Shown: positions 31,895 to 45,839, counted from the first letter of the stretch. The stretch: 64,000 bases of DNA from Oasisia sp. SBJ-2009 (GCA_964017155.1 OZ024857.1:14622896-14686895); one strand, 5' to 3'. Notes: a model not told the origin generated them from the letters alone. Numbers and translations are program-made.

Positions 31895-34778
31895 ATGTCA
31901 ATGCGTGGTGGCCCACGGAAATATGCCACCGACTCGGCAAAGAAAAGGACACAAGCAGAACAGAAACGAAATCGACCGCCCGCAAAAGTGTACATAGGCG
32001 AACTACCGGAAGAGTTTATGGATTCAGACAGAAGTAATGACCGGCATCAAAACTGATGCAGCGTTCGCCAAGTGTCTTATTGACAGGTTAGTACTCTGTT
32101 ATTACTCGGCTTCAACCATTTTCACATTGTTTTAATACTGCGTGTGCCAGCTGACAAAATTGTTTTGCTATTAAATTAGTCGACGGTATTAGGCCATTTA
32201 GGGTCATTCCGAGTGAACGCAAATAAAATTCCATAAATGGGTTGCTGTCATCGACGTCGTCTAAGACTAAGACTTAGTCTTAGTCTTAGATTATTTTTGA
32301 ATGGTTCAGAAAATAAATTAATACAGTACGATGAAAGCTTTGCCGCTTTGCATTTGGTAAGATTAGCAAGAATCAAAAATTTGAACGTTCTAGCTTAAAT
32401 AGGTTTCAAATTATGGCACTTTGACATTTGACAGCTTGTTAAAAAAAAAAAGGTTTATTCACATTTCACTAGTCAATATATTCTGCAATCTTGAGCCTGT
32501 GTCAGTGAAATTGAATCTATAGATATGGAAAAATGGTATGTTATTATATTTCTTAAAATATGACCAACTTCCAACCCAAACATTTCAATGAGGCATACCT
32601 TGTATTGTCACAAAGCCTTTTCTAGGTGTAAGCTCATTCCTAAAAAATTTATATTGTTGCAGAATCCCGTATGATGACGACCCAATGTGATTAGAAGCAG
32701 TTGATCCAGCTGATAAAACCTATCAATTTGGAGATGATACACTAGAAGAGATTCGCCGGTAAATATTATGATGTATGTATGTGTTACATTAAGTAATTTT
32801 TTTTATGCAAAACTATGACACAAACTTGTAACTTTTGTCATGGTTTAAAGGTAAAGGTAAGTTCTTATATAGCGCAGTATCCAATCTTTAGGATTGCTCA
32901 AAGTGCTTTTTACACTTTACTCCCTGGCAGACCTGTTCAATCGAAGACCATCTCGGCTTCTCTGGGAAGCATTCAGCCACGTGGCAATTTCGCGAAGACT
33001 GCTTGTACACAAATATTCATCACTGTTTATAGCCAGGTACTCATTCATACAGCTGAGTTAACTGGAGCAATGTTGTGTGAAAAAACTTGCCCAAGGTTTC
33101 ACATGGCAGCACAGGATTTGAACCTGGGTCCTCTTATTTGACAGTCCGATGCTTTACCCCTGAACCACTGCGCTAATACTAGCAACCTTTGTTTATGACC
33201 AATATTAAAGAAAAACTGTTAGTCTCACAGACTGGTACATTTCATCATGATGAAATTTCATTAGTATGCCTACAGTGCAGTTGTGAGGAACACTAAATAG
33301 GTTTTCAGCTCACTTAGTCTTCATGGCATTAAAATGAACTGATTTTATTCTAATATTATTTTACTTAAAACCACTAATGACCTGTTATGGTGCTGTGCAA
33401 TTTAGCAAACACAATTTGCTGTTTTGTGGTGAAAAACTCAGATTAACAAAAATAAATTTCATTCAATATTACAAATTCACTATTCAGGGCTGTATAGTCC
33501 AAAGGACCGGAGGACCTCTTGGGCCAGTGTTGATGATTAAAGTCCATTTTGAGGTGTTTACAGTAATGCTCACTGGTTTGGCTGTTTTATTTCAGATGCC
33601 GCAAAGACGTTGCCACTCTGCAGCCTGTTACTACATGTGAACTTGTGCATGACATTGAAGAAATTGTGACTGATGAATACAGACGATGAAGACATGACAC
33701 TGATATGGAAGACGGCACTACCAGAATGGAGGTAATCAATGGTATTTGATATTCATAAAATCTCATCATGACACAAGTAACTGCATTTTAAAGATGTTTC
33801 TTATAAACTATTCATTTTGTATAATGGCAAGAAAGATGTTATGTTTGTTTTGATTAATTAAGTTTATAATGATGTAGGTGTGGTGTATGTTGGTTAATTA
33901 TATGTTGCCATATTTTTGTTACAAACATAGAAATTAATATTACGGAAATTATACATTGAAATACCCATTACATCATACACTATAATTGGTATCAACTGCA
34001 TTCTGATTGGGTAGGCTGAGTAAAGTGGAATACATAACTCTATATTTACAGAAAGCACTAATTAATGCCCACCTATGTCACTGCATTCATACAATGTTGC
34101 TGTGTTTGTGGTCATCTCATATGAATAACCAGAGAAAAATATGCCAACTATGTGATTATGTTGAAGAAACATTTAATTCATAATTACAAACTTACAACAT
34201 ATTCAAAATTATTCATCACTAGCCTATGCAAAGTCAAAGGGTGTAGGCTTCCCTATGACCTGAAAATAAAACGAGTTTCAAGTGTGCGGTACTTCTGTCA
34301 TTGAGTAACACAAATTCTTTATACTAATAAGTTCTGCTGGTAAAACAATTATTACAATTGTTGTCACACACACAGCTATGCACGGTTGTAATGTTTAAAA
34401 AATTAAACCGCTTGACCAGTAAAGCATTATATATGTTAATATGCATCTAAATTGTGAGCTTAGGTATATAACAGGTCTTAGTAAGGTGTAACATATCTGG
34501 CATGTAGAGTTTACGATATGAATACCAAATACCAAACAATTGTATAATTGACTTTTGCTAAATGTATCATCACATAAGATATCATAAATGTCAGAGCCAT
34601 GTTAATTGTCACGTTGTTTCTTGTACAGGTAGATGTGGATGCACAGAAAATGTCAGGTACCTGGCATGCAGTACCATTAAAGAGAGTGAACTCGCACAGT
34701 AATGCCATCGATATCCAAGCCGATGAAGTTCACCAAAGAATGCCGAACCTATCTTATAGTGTTGAGAGAGGTTGACCG
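31895..34778 (+). pseudogene. Decayed four-exon gene, unidentified
   Basis: Exon 1 is 31895-32086 (MSMRGGPRKYATDSAKKRTQ ... VYIGELPEEF, then in the next frame EVMTGIKTDAAFAKCLIDR), with an apparent 1-base indel near 32025. Exon 2 is 32663-32758 (IPYDDDPM, stop TGA, LEAVDPADKTYQFGDDTLEEI). Exon 3 starts at 33596 (CRKDVATLQPVTTCELVHDI ... DEYRR, TGA at 33687) and may run to 33731. A possible exon 4 starts at 34629 (VDVDAQKMSGTWHAVPLKR). All introns are GT-AG and the phases of exons 1-2-3-4 agree, which argues for a once real gene. A basic N-terminal region followed by an acidic part suggests a nuclear protein; family not recognised. Confidence 0.5.
32847..33175 (-). mobile_element. tRNA-derived SINE, copy 1
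   Basis: Minus-strand head (33175-33105) is tRNA-like: AGCGCAGTGGTTCAGGGG (A-box region) and GGTTCAAATCC (B box). The body follows, and the plus-left end is aaaggtaagttcttatatag then cgcagtatcc. Homologous full copies: 50959-51275 and 63103-63449. It sits in intron 2 of the decayed gene. Confidence 0.8.
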
Positions 34779-36660
34779 AAGGCTCATGCCATATTTGCCA
34801 GACCATGGCACCCCCTGTTCTACCACAAACTGCAAAGCTAGTCAGATATCACCATATTCGCATGTCAAGCAACCTGCATTCTATATTGGTCTCTAGTCAG
34901 TTTGAATAACTGACTGGCCTGGAAGTCAGTGCACACTGCACACACCATCGGTACGGGGGAGTCTGTCACGGATGCAACACACAACTGAGATCACTCGGTT
35001 GATATTCACATGACATTTGATCTGCAGCGTCTTGCACAGCCCATGGTTGTGGAATCTTGGACGGTATATAGCTTATTAACTTGTTGACCTAGTGGTGCTG
35101 TTCCGTTTCCTGTTGAGTGTTGACCTGAAAAGAAAAGCATAATATTCAAACTCAGTAAACAAAAACTGGCATCATGGTATTAGAGTTGTCATTATGGAGT
35201 GTTCATTGCCATAATCAATAAATCTACAGCTGTATAACATAATATCTTATGTATGACCTAAAGCATTCCACAAAAAAGGCAGCAAGAAATGTTCATCTAC
35301 AGCAGCACGTACAGGTTAATATCTAAGCAGGGTTGTAATTTATTAGGTGTGTATTGTCATTACATGAAAGTAAAATTACCCTGCTATATTTAATTGTAAG
35401 GATGCCTTATTTTGGATATTATTATAGAAGTATTTGAATACTCCCAAACATAGCGCATTCATATTTTCTGTTTTATTTTCAATATACAATTTTGTGTCAG
35501 GGTATGTCATGTAATAACTACTACATGTTATATTTGAAATTTAATGGCTCAGCTGGAGGTTGTATCCATGTCAAAGTGAATGTTGGAAGTGACAAAATAA
35601 GGTGGTGTTGTGATGCCAACAGTATATTTCCTTCACCAAATATTCAAACATGTCTACCTTCTTCAGAATGAATAATAATTGATTTTATAAATTTATTTCT
35701 GAGTTATCGTTATATGCTGAATAGTTTTTTTAAAGGTGTTGGCCAAAGTCTGTGTGGACACTGGACTGGACTCACTTAGTATAACATGCATTACACAACT
35801 GCAAAGGTTATCCTAGTTTTCCATGTCTAAGATATTATGAAAATTTTAATGAAAGCAAATGTATATTGAAATGGGCATATTAAAATATTTTGAAAATTTA
35901 TACATTGTTGATTGTTAAAATGTTTAATTCACTTGGTGTGATCAGACGTTGGCCTCTTGCAAACTACGTATCCTCCATGCATTTGCCCGACACAAGTGAT
36001 TGCATTAATCTTAGTCCCTCCTCTGCCTCATCTCACTTGCATTGTAGTGTAGCCCGTACTAATATATCATAATTCGAGTTGTATTATGCATTCATATATT
36101 GCTGTGATGAAAATATAAAGATTAGAACAGCTGGCATATGTGAGTTGAAAGGTATCAGATATTACAAGACTACAGCCAGGCATCACTGACCACAATGGAA
36201 ACAAGGGCAAGAATGTTATTGTAATACTTGCATATGGTATACACTAGCTGATGGCTATACAAGCATTTTATGTTCAGGTTTACATTTTTTATATTGAATA
36301 AATTCATCACCATCGTGGTTGTCATAAAAATCTAACTTATGTTGCATAAAATATAATGCAAATCAACAACATCCAGCAATCATAGTAAAATGTGAGTCAC
36401 AAAACACTGTTTAAATAATTGTGATAACCAACATAATTATTCGTTTGACGTTCTGTTGCACGACATAACGGATGCTCCCCACGATCAACCGGAGCCTACT
36501 GCCAAAGTTCCAAAGGCAAAGCCAATGATTTATCACTTCGTCCCTCACGCCATCTACTCTCCCTAGATATGTACTTTTGCAATGACAGCTTTTTAACAAG
36601 ATCCTGCGTAATCAAATGAAATACCGGTACATATAAAATTATAAATACTGGCATTACTGC
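34779..36660. other. Non-coding stretch
   Basis: No gene, repeat array or element recognised. Confidence 0.4.
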
Positions 36661-36890
36661 CGGCTGAGTCACGTGAGCGATGCCGACTGTCAAACTGGTT
36701 TAACAATGTCAGACTTGTAATCTTACAAGTTAGAGAATCTGCGTCGAGTTGCTAACTGCGATAATGCACTTAAGACGTACCTTCACAGAAGATACATTTC
36801 GTCTTCGGAATATTCGTCATGACACGCAGATCGAAGCACGTGTCATTTGTTATTGTGCCGTAGGCTGCCGATCTCGTATAAAACACGTGA
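36661..36890. promoter_or_regulatory. Cluster of three CACGTG E-boxes with a TATAAAA
   Basis: CACGTG occurs at 36670-36675 (within gagtcacgtgag), 36837-36842 (gcacgtgtca) and 36884-36889 (acacgtgacc). TATAAAA is at 36877-36883. Two of the sites have the GTCACGTG form preferred by MiT/TFE factors. No adjacent coding exon is seen, so function is speculative. Confidence 0.25.
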
Positions 36891-37094
36891 CCCAAAAAGG
36901 GCAGGACGTCTACACCAGCTAATAGTTTCACCAGTTATACCTGGTGTAACGACGATTCTTTTTTTGCCGAATAAAAAAAGACAAGTACGCATTTTAAAAT
37001 TAAACTGACTGTGCATACTAGTTAAACTATTGATACATTACACATCAGGACATAAAAGAAAAGGATTGGCGATGGGCAAAACGAAATGATTGGA

Positions 37095-38039
37095 AACCTT
37101 TAAAGCTGCATGTGACTTTCACACATCAGCTGTGTGGTGTAGAAAGCTGACTGTTCTAAGTGGTAAAGTAAATCCTCCACATGCAACTGTTTGAAGTGAA
37201 CAACACCAAATATAACTGATACATGAAAGCTAATTGTCCTAACTCAGGCATAAGTTCTTCATAATCATGCAACTACCCTCATTTTTAAATGAACAATAGA
37301 TTGTGGTCCGTGTTTTTTTTATGGTTTACCTCAGGTATAAGTTCTTCAAAATCAACTGCCCTCACTTTTAAGTATTTGAGTATTGATTGTGGTTTGTATG
37401 TTTTTATGGTTTACATCTATCCAATCACAAAAGTCTGTCAATAATTTTAATAACTTTGAAGAATTGTTTTGACCCTTATTTTATTACCCATCCATCCACC
37501 ACCCGTCTGGTGATATTTCTACCCGTCCAGAACAAGTTCCGCCTGTCCAAATGACAGGTAAATGGGTCTCTACATATGGCGGTGACTGTTAACCTTTCTG
37601 AAAAACAGTCTAGTACACTGGCTCCTTCTTTATGTAGGCGTACCTGGTAATTATGTTAAGTCTATTGTATTTGTCTGCAGGCATTTTGATGATCTCATGA
37701 AGACTGTTTTGTCATGTCACAGCCACACACTGATCATGACCGGGTTGTAGGCGTAGTGTCTGAAGGTTGAGAATGTTCTTTTGTTGAGTCTGTTCAGAGT
37801 TAGACAAAATTTGTCCGTCCTGTCAGAACAAGTCAGTCTTAATCACTGGACAACTCTTGGTGGTCAGTGGCTACTTACAATGGTCACAGGTTGGTCGGTG
37901 ATCGTTTCAAAAGTGTTGCTAAAATATATACTTAGTATTAATTCTGGTTCAGAAAGAGTATATTTTGGCAGTCAAGACATTTATTTTCATCCACATTCTG
38001 TGTGGCTGATTGTCTTTATCCCATTTGCTGTCTTATCAA

Positions 38040-38040
<1 letters not shown>
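37095..38040. repeat. Segmental duplication block X, copy 1
   Basis: Homologous in order to 41330-42745: the cacacatcagctgtgtgg region, the cccgtctggtgatatttc dispersed repeat, and the gtgatcgtttcaaaagtgtt region. It contains copy 2 of the GACAGG dispersed repeat. Confidence 0.8.
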
Positions 38041-38427
<387 letters not shown>

Positions 38428-38575
38428 AATATGTTCTATGTTTGGTGCCACCTGGGGATTAATCACAATCACAATCACAATCCTTGTTATACATCTCAAC
38501 TTCCTACAGTTAGCAAATTATGCATGAAACAAAACCATGGTGCAGTACACATTTGATTATTGTTAAGAGGTGCGA

Positions 38576-39039
38576 TTCAAACGTTCTCGGACTGTTCAAA
38601 TAAAAAATTGCCACACTGTTTATATTAATCACTACACCCCTTCGAAATAGTCCACTAGGTAATTGAATCAGCTGTCCCATCACCGTTCCAACAGCTGGGT
38701 TGGACATTTGTGGAACTGCATTGTGGGTATTTTGTTGATGGCTGTAACTGTTTGGGATCATCCACCGACATAAAATTATGGCCATGTTTTAACTCGAGAA
38801 CCATTCAAATGTGTGGGGTCTGCTTTTTGCATTATAACCAAATGTTATTTAGGGTTTTGCTGTGTTTTACCAAAAATTCGATGCACGTGCACTGCTTTCT
38901 GCCATTTTTCAGTCATTTCAGTAATGCACAAAACTGCTTAGGGATAAACATGCACAGGTATCACTCAGCATATAGTATCTGATGGTGCAATGTTAGTAAT
39001 TACACCCAGCCAGTCCGATAACGTTTGGATCAGACCTTG
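38576..39039 (-). mobile_element. Mariner-like element remnant, copy 2
   Basis: Shorter relative of 28665-29292 at the same place of block Y. Inverted ends are aggtgcgattcaaacgtt and a decayed right end. The internal deletion differs, so the insertion predates the segmental duplication. Confidence 0.75.
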
Positions 39040-39979
39040 TATGTGCTGCGTTATAAGCTAAATCATTTGGCGTAATCATGAACATGGACAGGCGAGAGTC
39101 GTCGTTGGAGCATGGAACCGCTGACAGTTTATGCAATTTGAAACAAATGTTACTTGAGTTTTTCTGTATCCTATGAACAGCTTGACATGGTAGAATTACG
39201 TTTGGAATGTATTACGAATGTAAATATAGTCAAGAAAGTTTCACAATAATCACAGGAACAACAAGCTGACAAATAAACAACTTTAAACACATTCACAAAT
39301 ACGTTTCAAATGAGGTGCCTACAACCAGCTGGTCATTGATGTCAGAAGATAAGAAACAGTTTCATTGGTCATCCAGTGGACACCCACTCATGGCAAGAAA
39401 CATGCATGATAGACTGACCAGTCGTATTGAACAGCTGACCCATATGGAAGCTGGATAATCAATGATGACACAGCAAAATTGTAACAAAGTGTCTGTTCAG
39501 TGACAAAGTCTGCTTGGGATGTTCATAGAGAAATTGTCAAGCACTACCCAATGATAAGGCTGTATGTCCAGTGTTGTCCACCATATCTGGACTGCAGTGG
39601 TGAGCCATTCTCGGGTGGTAGTATGCACACAGTCCGTTGCAGGTGGGGTCATGTCTCTATCCATGGTTGTCTCACTTGATCAGACACGAGTATCACTAGT
39701 CACGAAACGTCATATGAGTCACGAGAAGATGTCGGGTATGCTGGTGTGATCCACGTCACTTCTGTTGTTTCTCGACTTGTTGCGATGTCGACTGAAGTGT
39801 CCTTCTTTTCAACGTTGCGCGACCATGGAATGTTCACTTTCTTGATGGTAATGTGGTCCGTGCAGTCTTGTCTGTTAACCAATTCGGTTGCGGGCGGATA
39901 TCGAGGGCTTGAGGTTATGTGGATAAAACTTCATGTTTTCAGATTGCATAAATTCAGCTGTATCCCAGAAACCCTTTCT

Positions 39980-40243
39980 TCAGAGAACGTGTTTCAGCAA
40001 TGCCTCCATTTGGGACTGAGTGAGTAGAGATGCTACCTGTTTCAAGAATTCGGCTGTCGCAGGCAATGTAGTTTTTATTCCATCAATAATCACAACCAGT
40101 AGCTTTACAGTTCCATCAATCACCAACTTCAGAATGCCTTGCACCCCTGCAAATACTGCAGTTACTAGTTTGCTTGCTCCATCAAACCCTACCCACAATA
40201 CTTGTGCCAACCAATTACCTGATGCCATAATTACGGAGGACAT
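39980..40243 (-). CDS. Small helical protein, 87 aa, member B of a duplicated pair
   Basis: ATG at 40243-40241, stop at 39982-39980. The frame also stays open upstream (CQVK before the Met), but this Met aligns with the start of the paralogue at 30890. Content is mostly hydrophobic helix: WLAQVLWVGFDGASKLV, VFAGVQGILKLVIDG, VKLLVVIIDGIKTTLP, then FLKQVASLLTQSQMEALLKH. About 100 bp upstream, a TGAGTCA is followed by TATAA (atgagtcatataacc), a plausible core promoter. Compared with member A, coding similarity is low while flanks align well on both sides. Unknown function. Confidence 0.45.
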   Translation of the reverse strand: MSSVIMASGNWLAQVLWVGFDGASKLVTAVFAGVQGILKLVIDGTVKLLVVIIDGIKTTLPATAEFLKQVASLLTQSQMEALLKHVL

Positions 40244-40934
40244 CTTGACTTGGCAAAAATCACATCCAACAGGTGTGAAGTAAGTGAGTGCAGACTGTGC
40301 AGTGACTTGCTCAAACAGGCACAGCTCAAACACAGCTAGTGGTTATATGACTCATATCTGGGTGTGTCTAAAAGCCCAAGTTTCCAGGAACATGACGTCA
40401 ACCGCAAACATGTGTACCGCGTCATGGGTTGAGGGGTACTAAGCCAAACAAACATACCTGATCTACCTAAGACACATTTACTCATTCTTAGCATATTTAA
40501 GACTAGGTATTGGTAATATATGCTGTTGCTATCTCCAAGATGTTAGTAAATTAAACATTCAATCTATGTAGTAAGGAAACATGGCCACTTTACATTACAG
40601 TCAAAAGGTTCTAATCTAAAAATACAGAATTTGTATTTAAAATTAGGAGCCTGTATGGTGCGGATAGAATGTAGCATTTCACTAAAAAAACTTTTGAATT
40701 GTCTTAATATTAATGTAATTTATAAGAGCTAAAAATAGCATTAGTTAATTATTAACAGGCCTTTATGCAGGATATAATGTTTGCCAATCTCAAAATATTT
40801 CAGTGACTTGCTTAGTCATAGGTCAAAACCAGATCATGGTTATATGAGTCTTCTGTTTTGTAACCCCAATGTGAAAGTTTTCCGTATGCCCACAACGCAC
40901 CACTGCCTGTGGGCCTATTGTGGCCTACAATCAT

Positions 40935-40998
40935 GTTGTGAAGCGCCACGAACAATTATGGATGTGGCACTATACTAAATAAATATATTATTATTATC
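40935..40998 (+). repeat. Dispersed repeat tail (GAAGCGCCA...ATTATTAT), copy 2
   Basis: gtgaagcgccacgaacaatt, then atggatgtggc and an A/T tail; matches 12725-12790. Confidence 0.55.
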
Positions 40999-41329
40999 AT
41001 AGTCTATGTTATAGCTAGCATCTGTCATCATTCTACTAAGTTTTAGTGCGCAATTGTCCTCTTATGTTACATTACGTTTGTTACAATAGAAATCAGTGGT
41101 TAGCAGTTCAAGAACTGTGATACAAAAAGTAGTTGATGTAGGTGTAAATGAATATAGCATTATTCAACAGAAATATGACTGCCATGGTGAAAACTAATCA
41201 TTGTATTTAACTGGCAAACATAATTTGTCTGTACATATAGCTTATGAGTGGTTGTTTCCAACCAGTATAGCTTAATTATAGTTGAATATACATGCGGAGT
41301 GTCACCAAACAGTGGCATCCCAGTTATAG

Positions 41330-42745
41330 TCACATAAAAGCTCCATATGGCTTTCACACATCAATTGTGTGGAGTGCCAAAGCTGACTGTTGTAAGAGGT
41401 AAAGTAAATCCTCTACATGCAACTGTTTGTGGTGAGCAAAACCAAATTTAACATTTCAGCTAATTGCCTTGACTCAAATCAAGTTCATCAAAGCCCATTG
41501 CCCTTACTTTGCAGTGAACAAATGATTGTGGTTTATAGGTTTTTATGGTCGACCCCCAATCACAAAAGTGCGACATTCATTGAATGTGCATAAGAGGTAT
41601 GGCTATTTTCTTATTTAAAATCAGGTGCCTAAAATGAAGGTGGGGCAGAACACTGAATGGAACAGCCAGGATTAGTAGTGCCACTAGCCCCCCCCCCCCC
41701 CATCCTCTTTAGTCCCAATTGCCACCAAGTGGCTACAGGGACACATGGGCTGAGGGTTACTAAACGAAACAGTACGTGATGCCTGATCTACACATTTACT
41801 TATAATGAGCATATTTTAAGCAAGATATTGATGATATCATATATGCTGTTGCTATCTCCAAAGTGTTAATAAATTAAGCGTTTAATCTACATAGGAATTA
41901 AGGAAATGTGACCAATTTTTGTTAGAGTCTATGGATAGAATGTAGTATTTCACTAAACAAACCTTTGAGTTGATGTAATTTTCTAACAGCTCAACAATTT
42001 GTATTAGTTAATTGTTACCAGGCCTTTATGCAGGATATGATTTTTGCCAATCCAAAAATATTTCATAGACATGTGAATGTTAACATAAATAATTAAAAGT
42101 CAGTTGAGATAAAAAATACTTTAAACAACCCATATTCAAAGCTTTCTAAGCAACACATTTTTAATATCTTTGAAGAATTGTTTTGACCCTTATTTTATTT
42201 TATTACCCATCGATCCACCACCCGTCTGGTGATATTTCTACCCGTCCAGAACAAGTTCTGCCTGTCCAAATGACAGGTAAATGGGTCTCTACATATGGCG
42301 GTGACTGTTAACCTTTCTGAAAAACAGTCTGGTACACTGGCTCCTTTATGTGGGTGTACCTGCTGTTAAGTCTACTATATTTGTCTGCAGGCATTTTGAT
42401 AATCTCATGAAGACTGCTTTGTCATGTCTCACCCACACACTGGTCATGACCTGGTTGTAGGCGTAGTGTCTGAATGTTTTCCTTTGTTGAGTCTGTTCAG
42501 AGTTAGACACGATTTGTCCATCCTGTCAGAACAGGTCAGTCTTAGTCATGGGACAACTCATGGTGGTCAGTGGCTACTTACAATGGTCACAGGTTGGTCG
42601 GTGATCGTTTCAAAAGTGTTGCCAAAAAATATACTTAGCATTAATTATGGTCCAGAAAGTCAAGACATTTATTTTCATCCACATAGTGTGTGGCTGATTG
42701 GACCCTACCCATTTACTGTCTTATCAAATCATGTTATGAAAATCT
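41330..42745. repeat. Segmental duplication block X, copy 2, with part of Y
   Basis: Matches 37095-38040 at both ends. The middle 41745-42065 matches 40430-40800 (gctgttgctatctccaa; ggcctttatgcaggatat). A poly-C run lies at 41689-41701. Confidence 0.8.
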
Positions 42746-44368
42746 AGAACTTTGGCCTGTATGTCTGGTGTTTTGAGGCTGTAGACGAGTAATACCAAGT
42801 ATTTCCTTAGATGCTTCCTCATTTAGTCTGATTCCCAGAATCACTCAATATTCGCCATCACATTTTTGCAAACGACGTTGCATCAAGTCATTACAGATTC
42901 CCGGAACCACACTTGGATGTAATAAGCCATTCAGCGAAATGCTTAGTATTACTTGTTAAATCAGTCCTGATTTATCCAAAGTTAAAACATTAATTGCCTG
43001 TGTTGGTTGACTAATAACAATCAGTAAATGGCATTGGTTAAGACAGAAAGTGGACCAAAGTCCATAACTCTCAATATAGAGGGTTCTACTAGGGGTAGAG
43101 GTGGCAGACAGCAGTGAAGTCTAGGGGTATGACAGGGGACATTCATGATGCAAATTAGCAAAGGTAATACTTACAGTAATGCAATATACTTAATCTATTG
43201 TGCATTTGGTATGATAACAGATCAATTTAAACTGTTATGGTGAGTGTGCCAGTTCCTAGGTTATATTTTTTCATTAATTTTAATATTACGTTGTTATGAC
43301 AACAACTTGTATGTTGAAGGTTTAATTACTGTCTGCCAATTTGTGTTTAGCTACTTTATTAAGCTCGGAACAATTGTTCACAGTTTGAAAGATTTTGTTT
43401 GCAACACATTCATATGGTAAAAAACCATCCCATTCAAAGCAAAATTTGTTGGCAATAATGCTGAGGCGAATAGAGTTACCCGCAATAACTTTCCCACATT
43501 CTAGACAGCAGACTTCCCGTTACAAATCACCGCTCTGCCAATTCTGGGCAGAGGAGTTGGCACCCTGTCTCTAAAGCACAGTTTTAATGTATAAAATAAA
43601 TAAACAGCTAGAAAGAGATATGATTGTCTTCTATTTGATATGTGGGCACAATCTAACAAGAAGTTCATTTTAACATATGTGTGTATATCGGTGTGTTCAT
43701 TAATATATATGGGTATGTCAACATTTTCTGCCTACTGGGGACATGACTTATATGACGGGTGCCAAACTGCCATGGAATAATCTGTGACCTTTTAGAAAAA
43801 GATAACATATTTAATTTGTCAAAAATCAATGTTTATTATTAAAAAAATTAAATTCATTCTGGACGTTAGATGGTTGTTCATAACTTTTAACAATCGTACT
43901 CAAATTTAAGTCACAGTAAATGTCAACACTCAGACAATCATCTTTGGCGTGCATGCATACATGTGTGCGTGCATGTGTGTATCGTCATCTAGAGGTTGGG
44001 CAGTTTCGATACTTATCAAGATAGGTTTTTCAACGAAGTAGGTGTTGTTATGTACCAAACCCATAGAGCGATAGATCTATAGATAGATCTATAGGTAGAT
44101 CTGTAGTATGTATTGTAGTGTTGTGGATCCAAATTTTACGGTGCTCAGACTCCAAAAATTTGTAAATGTTACGGCATAGTTAATTTTATGTGAATTCTGT
44201 AGCAGTTTTGGAGTGGTACTGACATTTAAAAAAGTACCATTATATCTTATACAGCAGTGTAACACACTGTGCACATAAATAATTAGCCATTTCTATTTAT
44301 ATATTTAAACAATCTTTATATAAACAAATGCTTGTGAACTTGTTTTGACAGCTCTGGTGACTCCAGTT
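42746..44368. other. Non-coding stretch
   Basis: AT-rich; a small gatagatctatag repeat near 44070-44105. No gene seen. Confidence 0.4.
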
Positions 44369-45014
44369 GACAGACAGGTATGACAGACAGGTGTAACCAC
44401 AGGTGTGACAGACAGGTGTGACAGACAGGTGTGACAGTCAAGTGTGACAGACAATTGTGACAGACAATTGTGACAGACAGGTGTGACAGATATGTGTGAC
44501 AGACAGGTGTGACAGACAGGTGTGACAGTCAGGTGTGACAGACAGGTATGACAGACATGTATGACAGACAGGTATGACAGACAGGTGTGACAGACAGGTG
44601 TAACCACAGGTGTGACAGACAGGTGTGACAGTCAGGTGTGACAGACAGGTATGACAGACAGGTGTGACAGACAGGTGTAACCACAGGTGTGACAGACAGG
44701 TGTAACCACAGGTGTGACAGACAGGTGTGACAGACAGGTGTGACACTCAGGTGTGACAGACAATTGTGACAGACAGGTGTGACAGATAGGTGTGACAGAC
44801 AGGTGTGACAGACAGGTGTGACAGTCAGGTGTGACAGACAGGTGTGACAGTCAGGTGTGACAGACAATTGTGACAGACAATTGTGACAGACAGGTGTGAC
44901 AGACAGGTGTGACAGACAGGTGTGACAGACAGGTGTGACAGATAGGTGTGACAGACAATTGTGACAGACAGGTGTGACAGACAGGTGTGACAGACAGGTG
45001 TGACAGACAGGTGT
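44369..45014 (+). repeat. 13-bp-based minisatellite (GACAGACAGGTGT)
   Basis: Units gacagacaggtgt and variants (gacagtcaggtgt, gacagacaattgt, gtaaccacaggtgt) fill about 640 bp. AGGTGTGA, a T-box half-site, recurs throughout. Minus-strand frames are open only because of the repeat. Confidence 0.93.
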
Positions 45015-45839
45015 CAATCACAGTGTTTGCATGATTAGTAATGTGGTCACCTTACCTGTTTCAGGTAACTTGCGGAAAGTGAACTCACAACAACTGGTGT
45101 GAGTAAGGACAGTGAACTCTGTCGGATTGACCTGAGGACAGTGAACTCAAAAGGACTGGCATGAGAACAGTGAAGTCACAAATGTGATACAATTTAACAA
45201 AGCACAACTGAACAGAAGACACCTGGGTTACAAGTGATCATTTCACCCAAGCTTCTTGAGGTAACGTTGCATAGCTTATAGTTATACTTTGAGGGAATTG
45301 TATTTAAATGGAGTAATTATACAATAGACCAACACATTTCCATGACAAATTTGTCAGCTGAGACAACAGAGACTTGTATATATGTTGCTAAAATATCCTG
45401 TTTGTAGATGTTTTATTATTATTAATTAATAATAATATAGGTTTCCTTTAACATGTTCATCTGTTCAACTTTGCCTGAACCAGGTAATATAGTTATATAC
45501 CTAAATTGCAATTTAGTTGTCATCAGAATATTTTATATATAAGATAATATGTTGTTATTGTCCAAGTTGGGAAATAATTATTTTGTATTATCAGCATTCG
45601 GAATCAGCATCGTTATGTAAACAGCTAATAGAATAAAATACCTACACTCTAGAATTGATTCAGTCATGGTGAGGCAGCACAGTAAATATTCATATATACC
45701 AGATGACATTACCTCAGTATAATGTTCCATTGTATAACACCAGCATATGAGAGCAAGTACACCTGTGGTTGATTATGAACAGGGCCACAACACAGTACAC
45801 CCTGGAGACCAGCTAACCCTACTGCCAGGCTGAACATCA
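45015..45839. other. Non-coding stretch
   Basis: Nothing recognised. Confidence 0.4.

Larger units (their letters stand above)
38450..41325. repeat. Segmental duplication block Y, copy 2
   Basis: Homologous to 28556-31390. A part at 40430-40800 also matches 41745-42065, so duplication units overlap. Confidence 0.85.

Noticed and set aside
33105..33175. tRNA gene
   Set aside because: A and B boxes are present, but the body cannot form an intact cloverleaf and is the head of a repeated SINE.
44305..45017. Three cysteine-rich minus-strand ORFs
   Set aside because: Translation of the 13-bp minisatellite only; the repeated Cys/Ser/Leu pattern has no start context.
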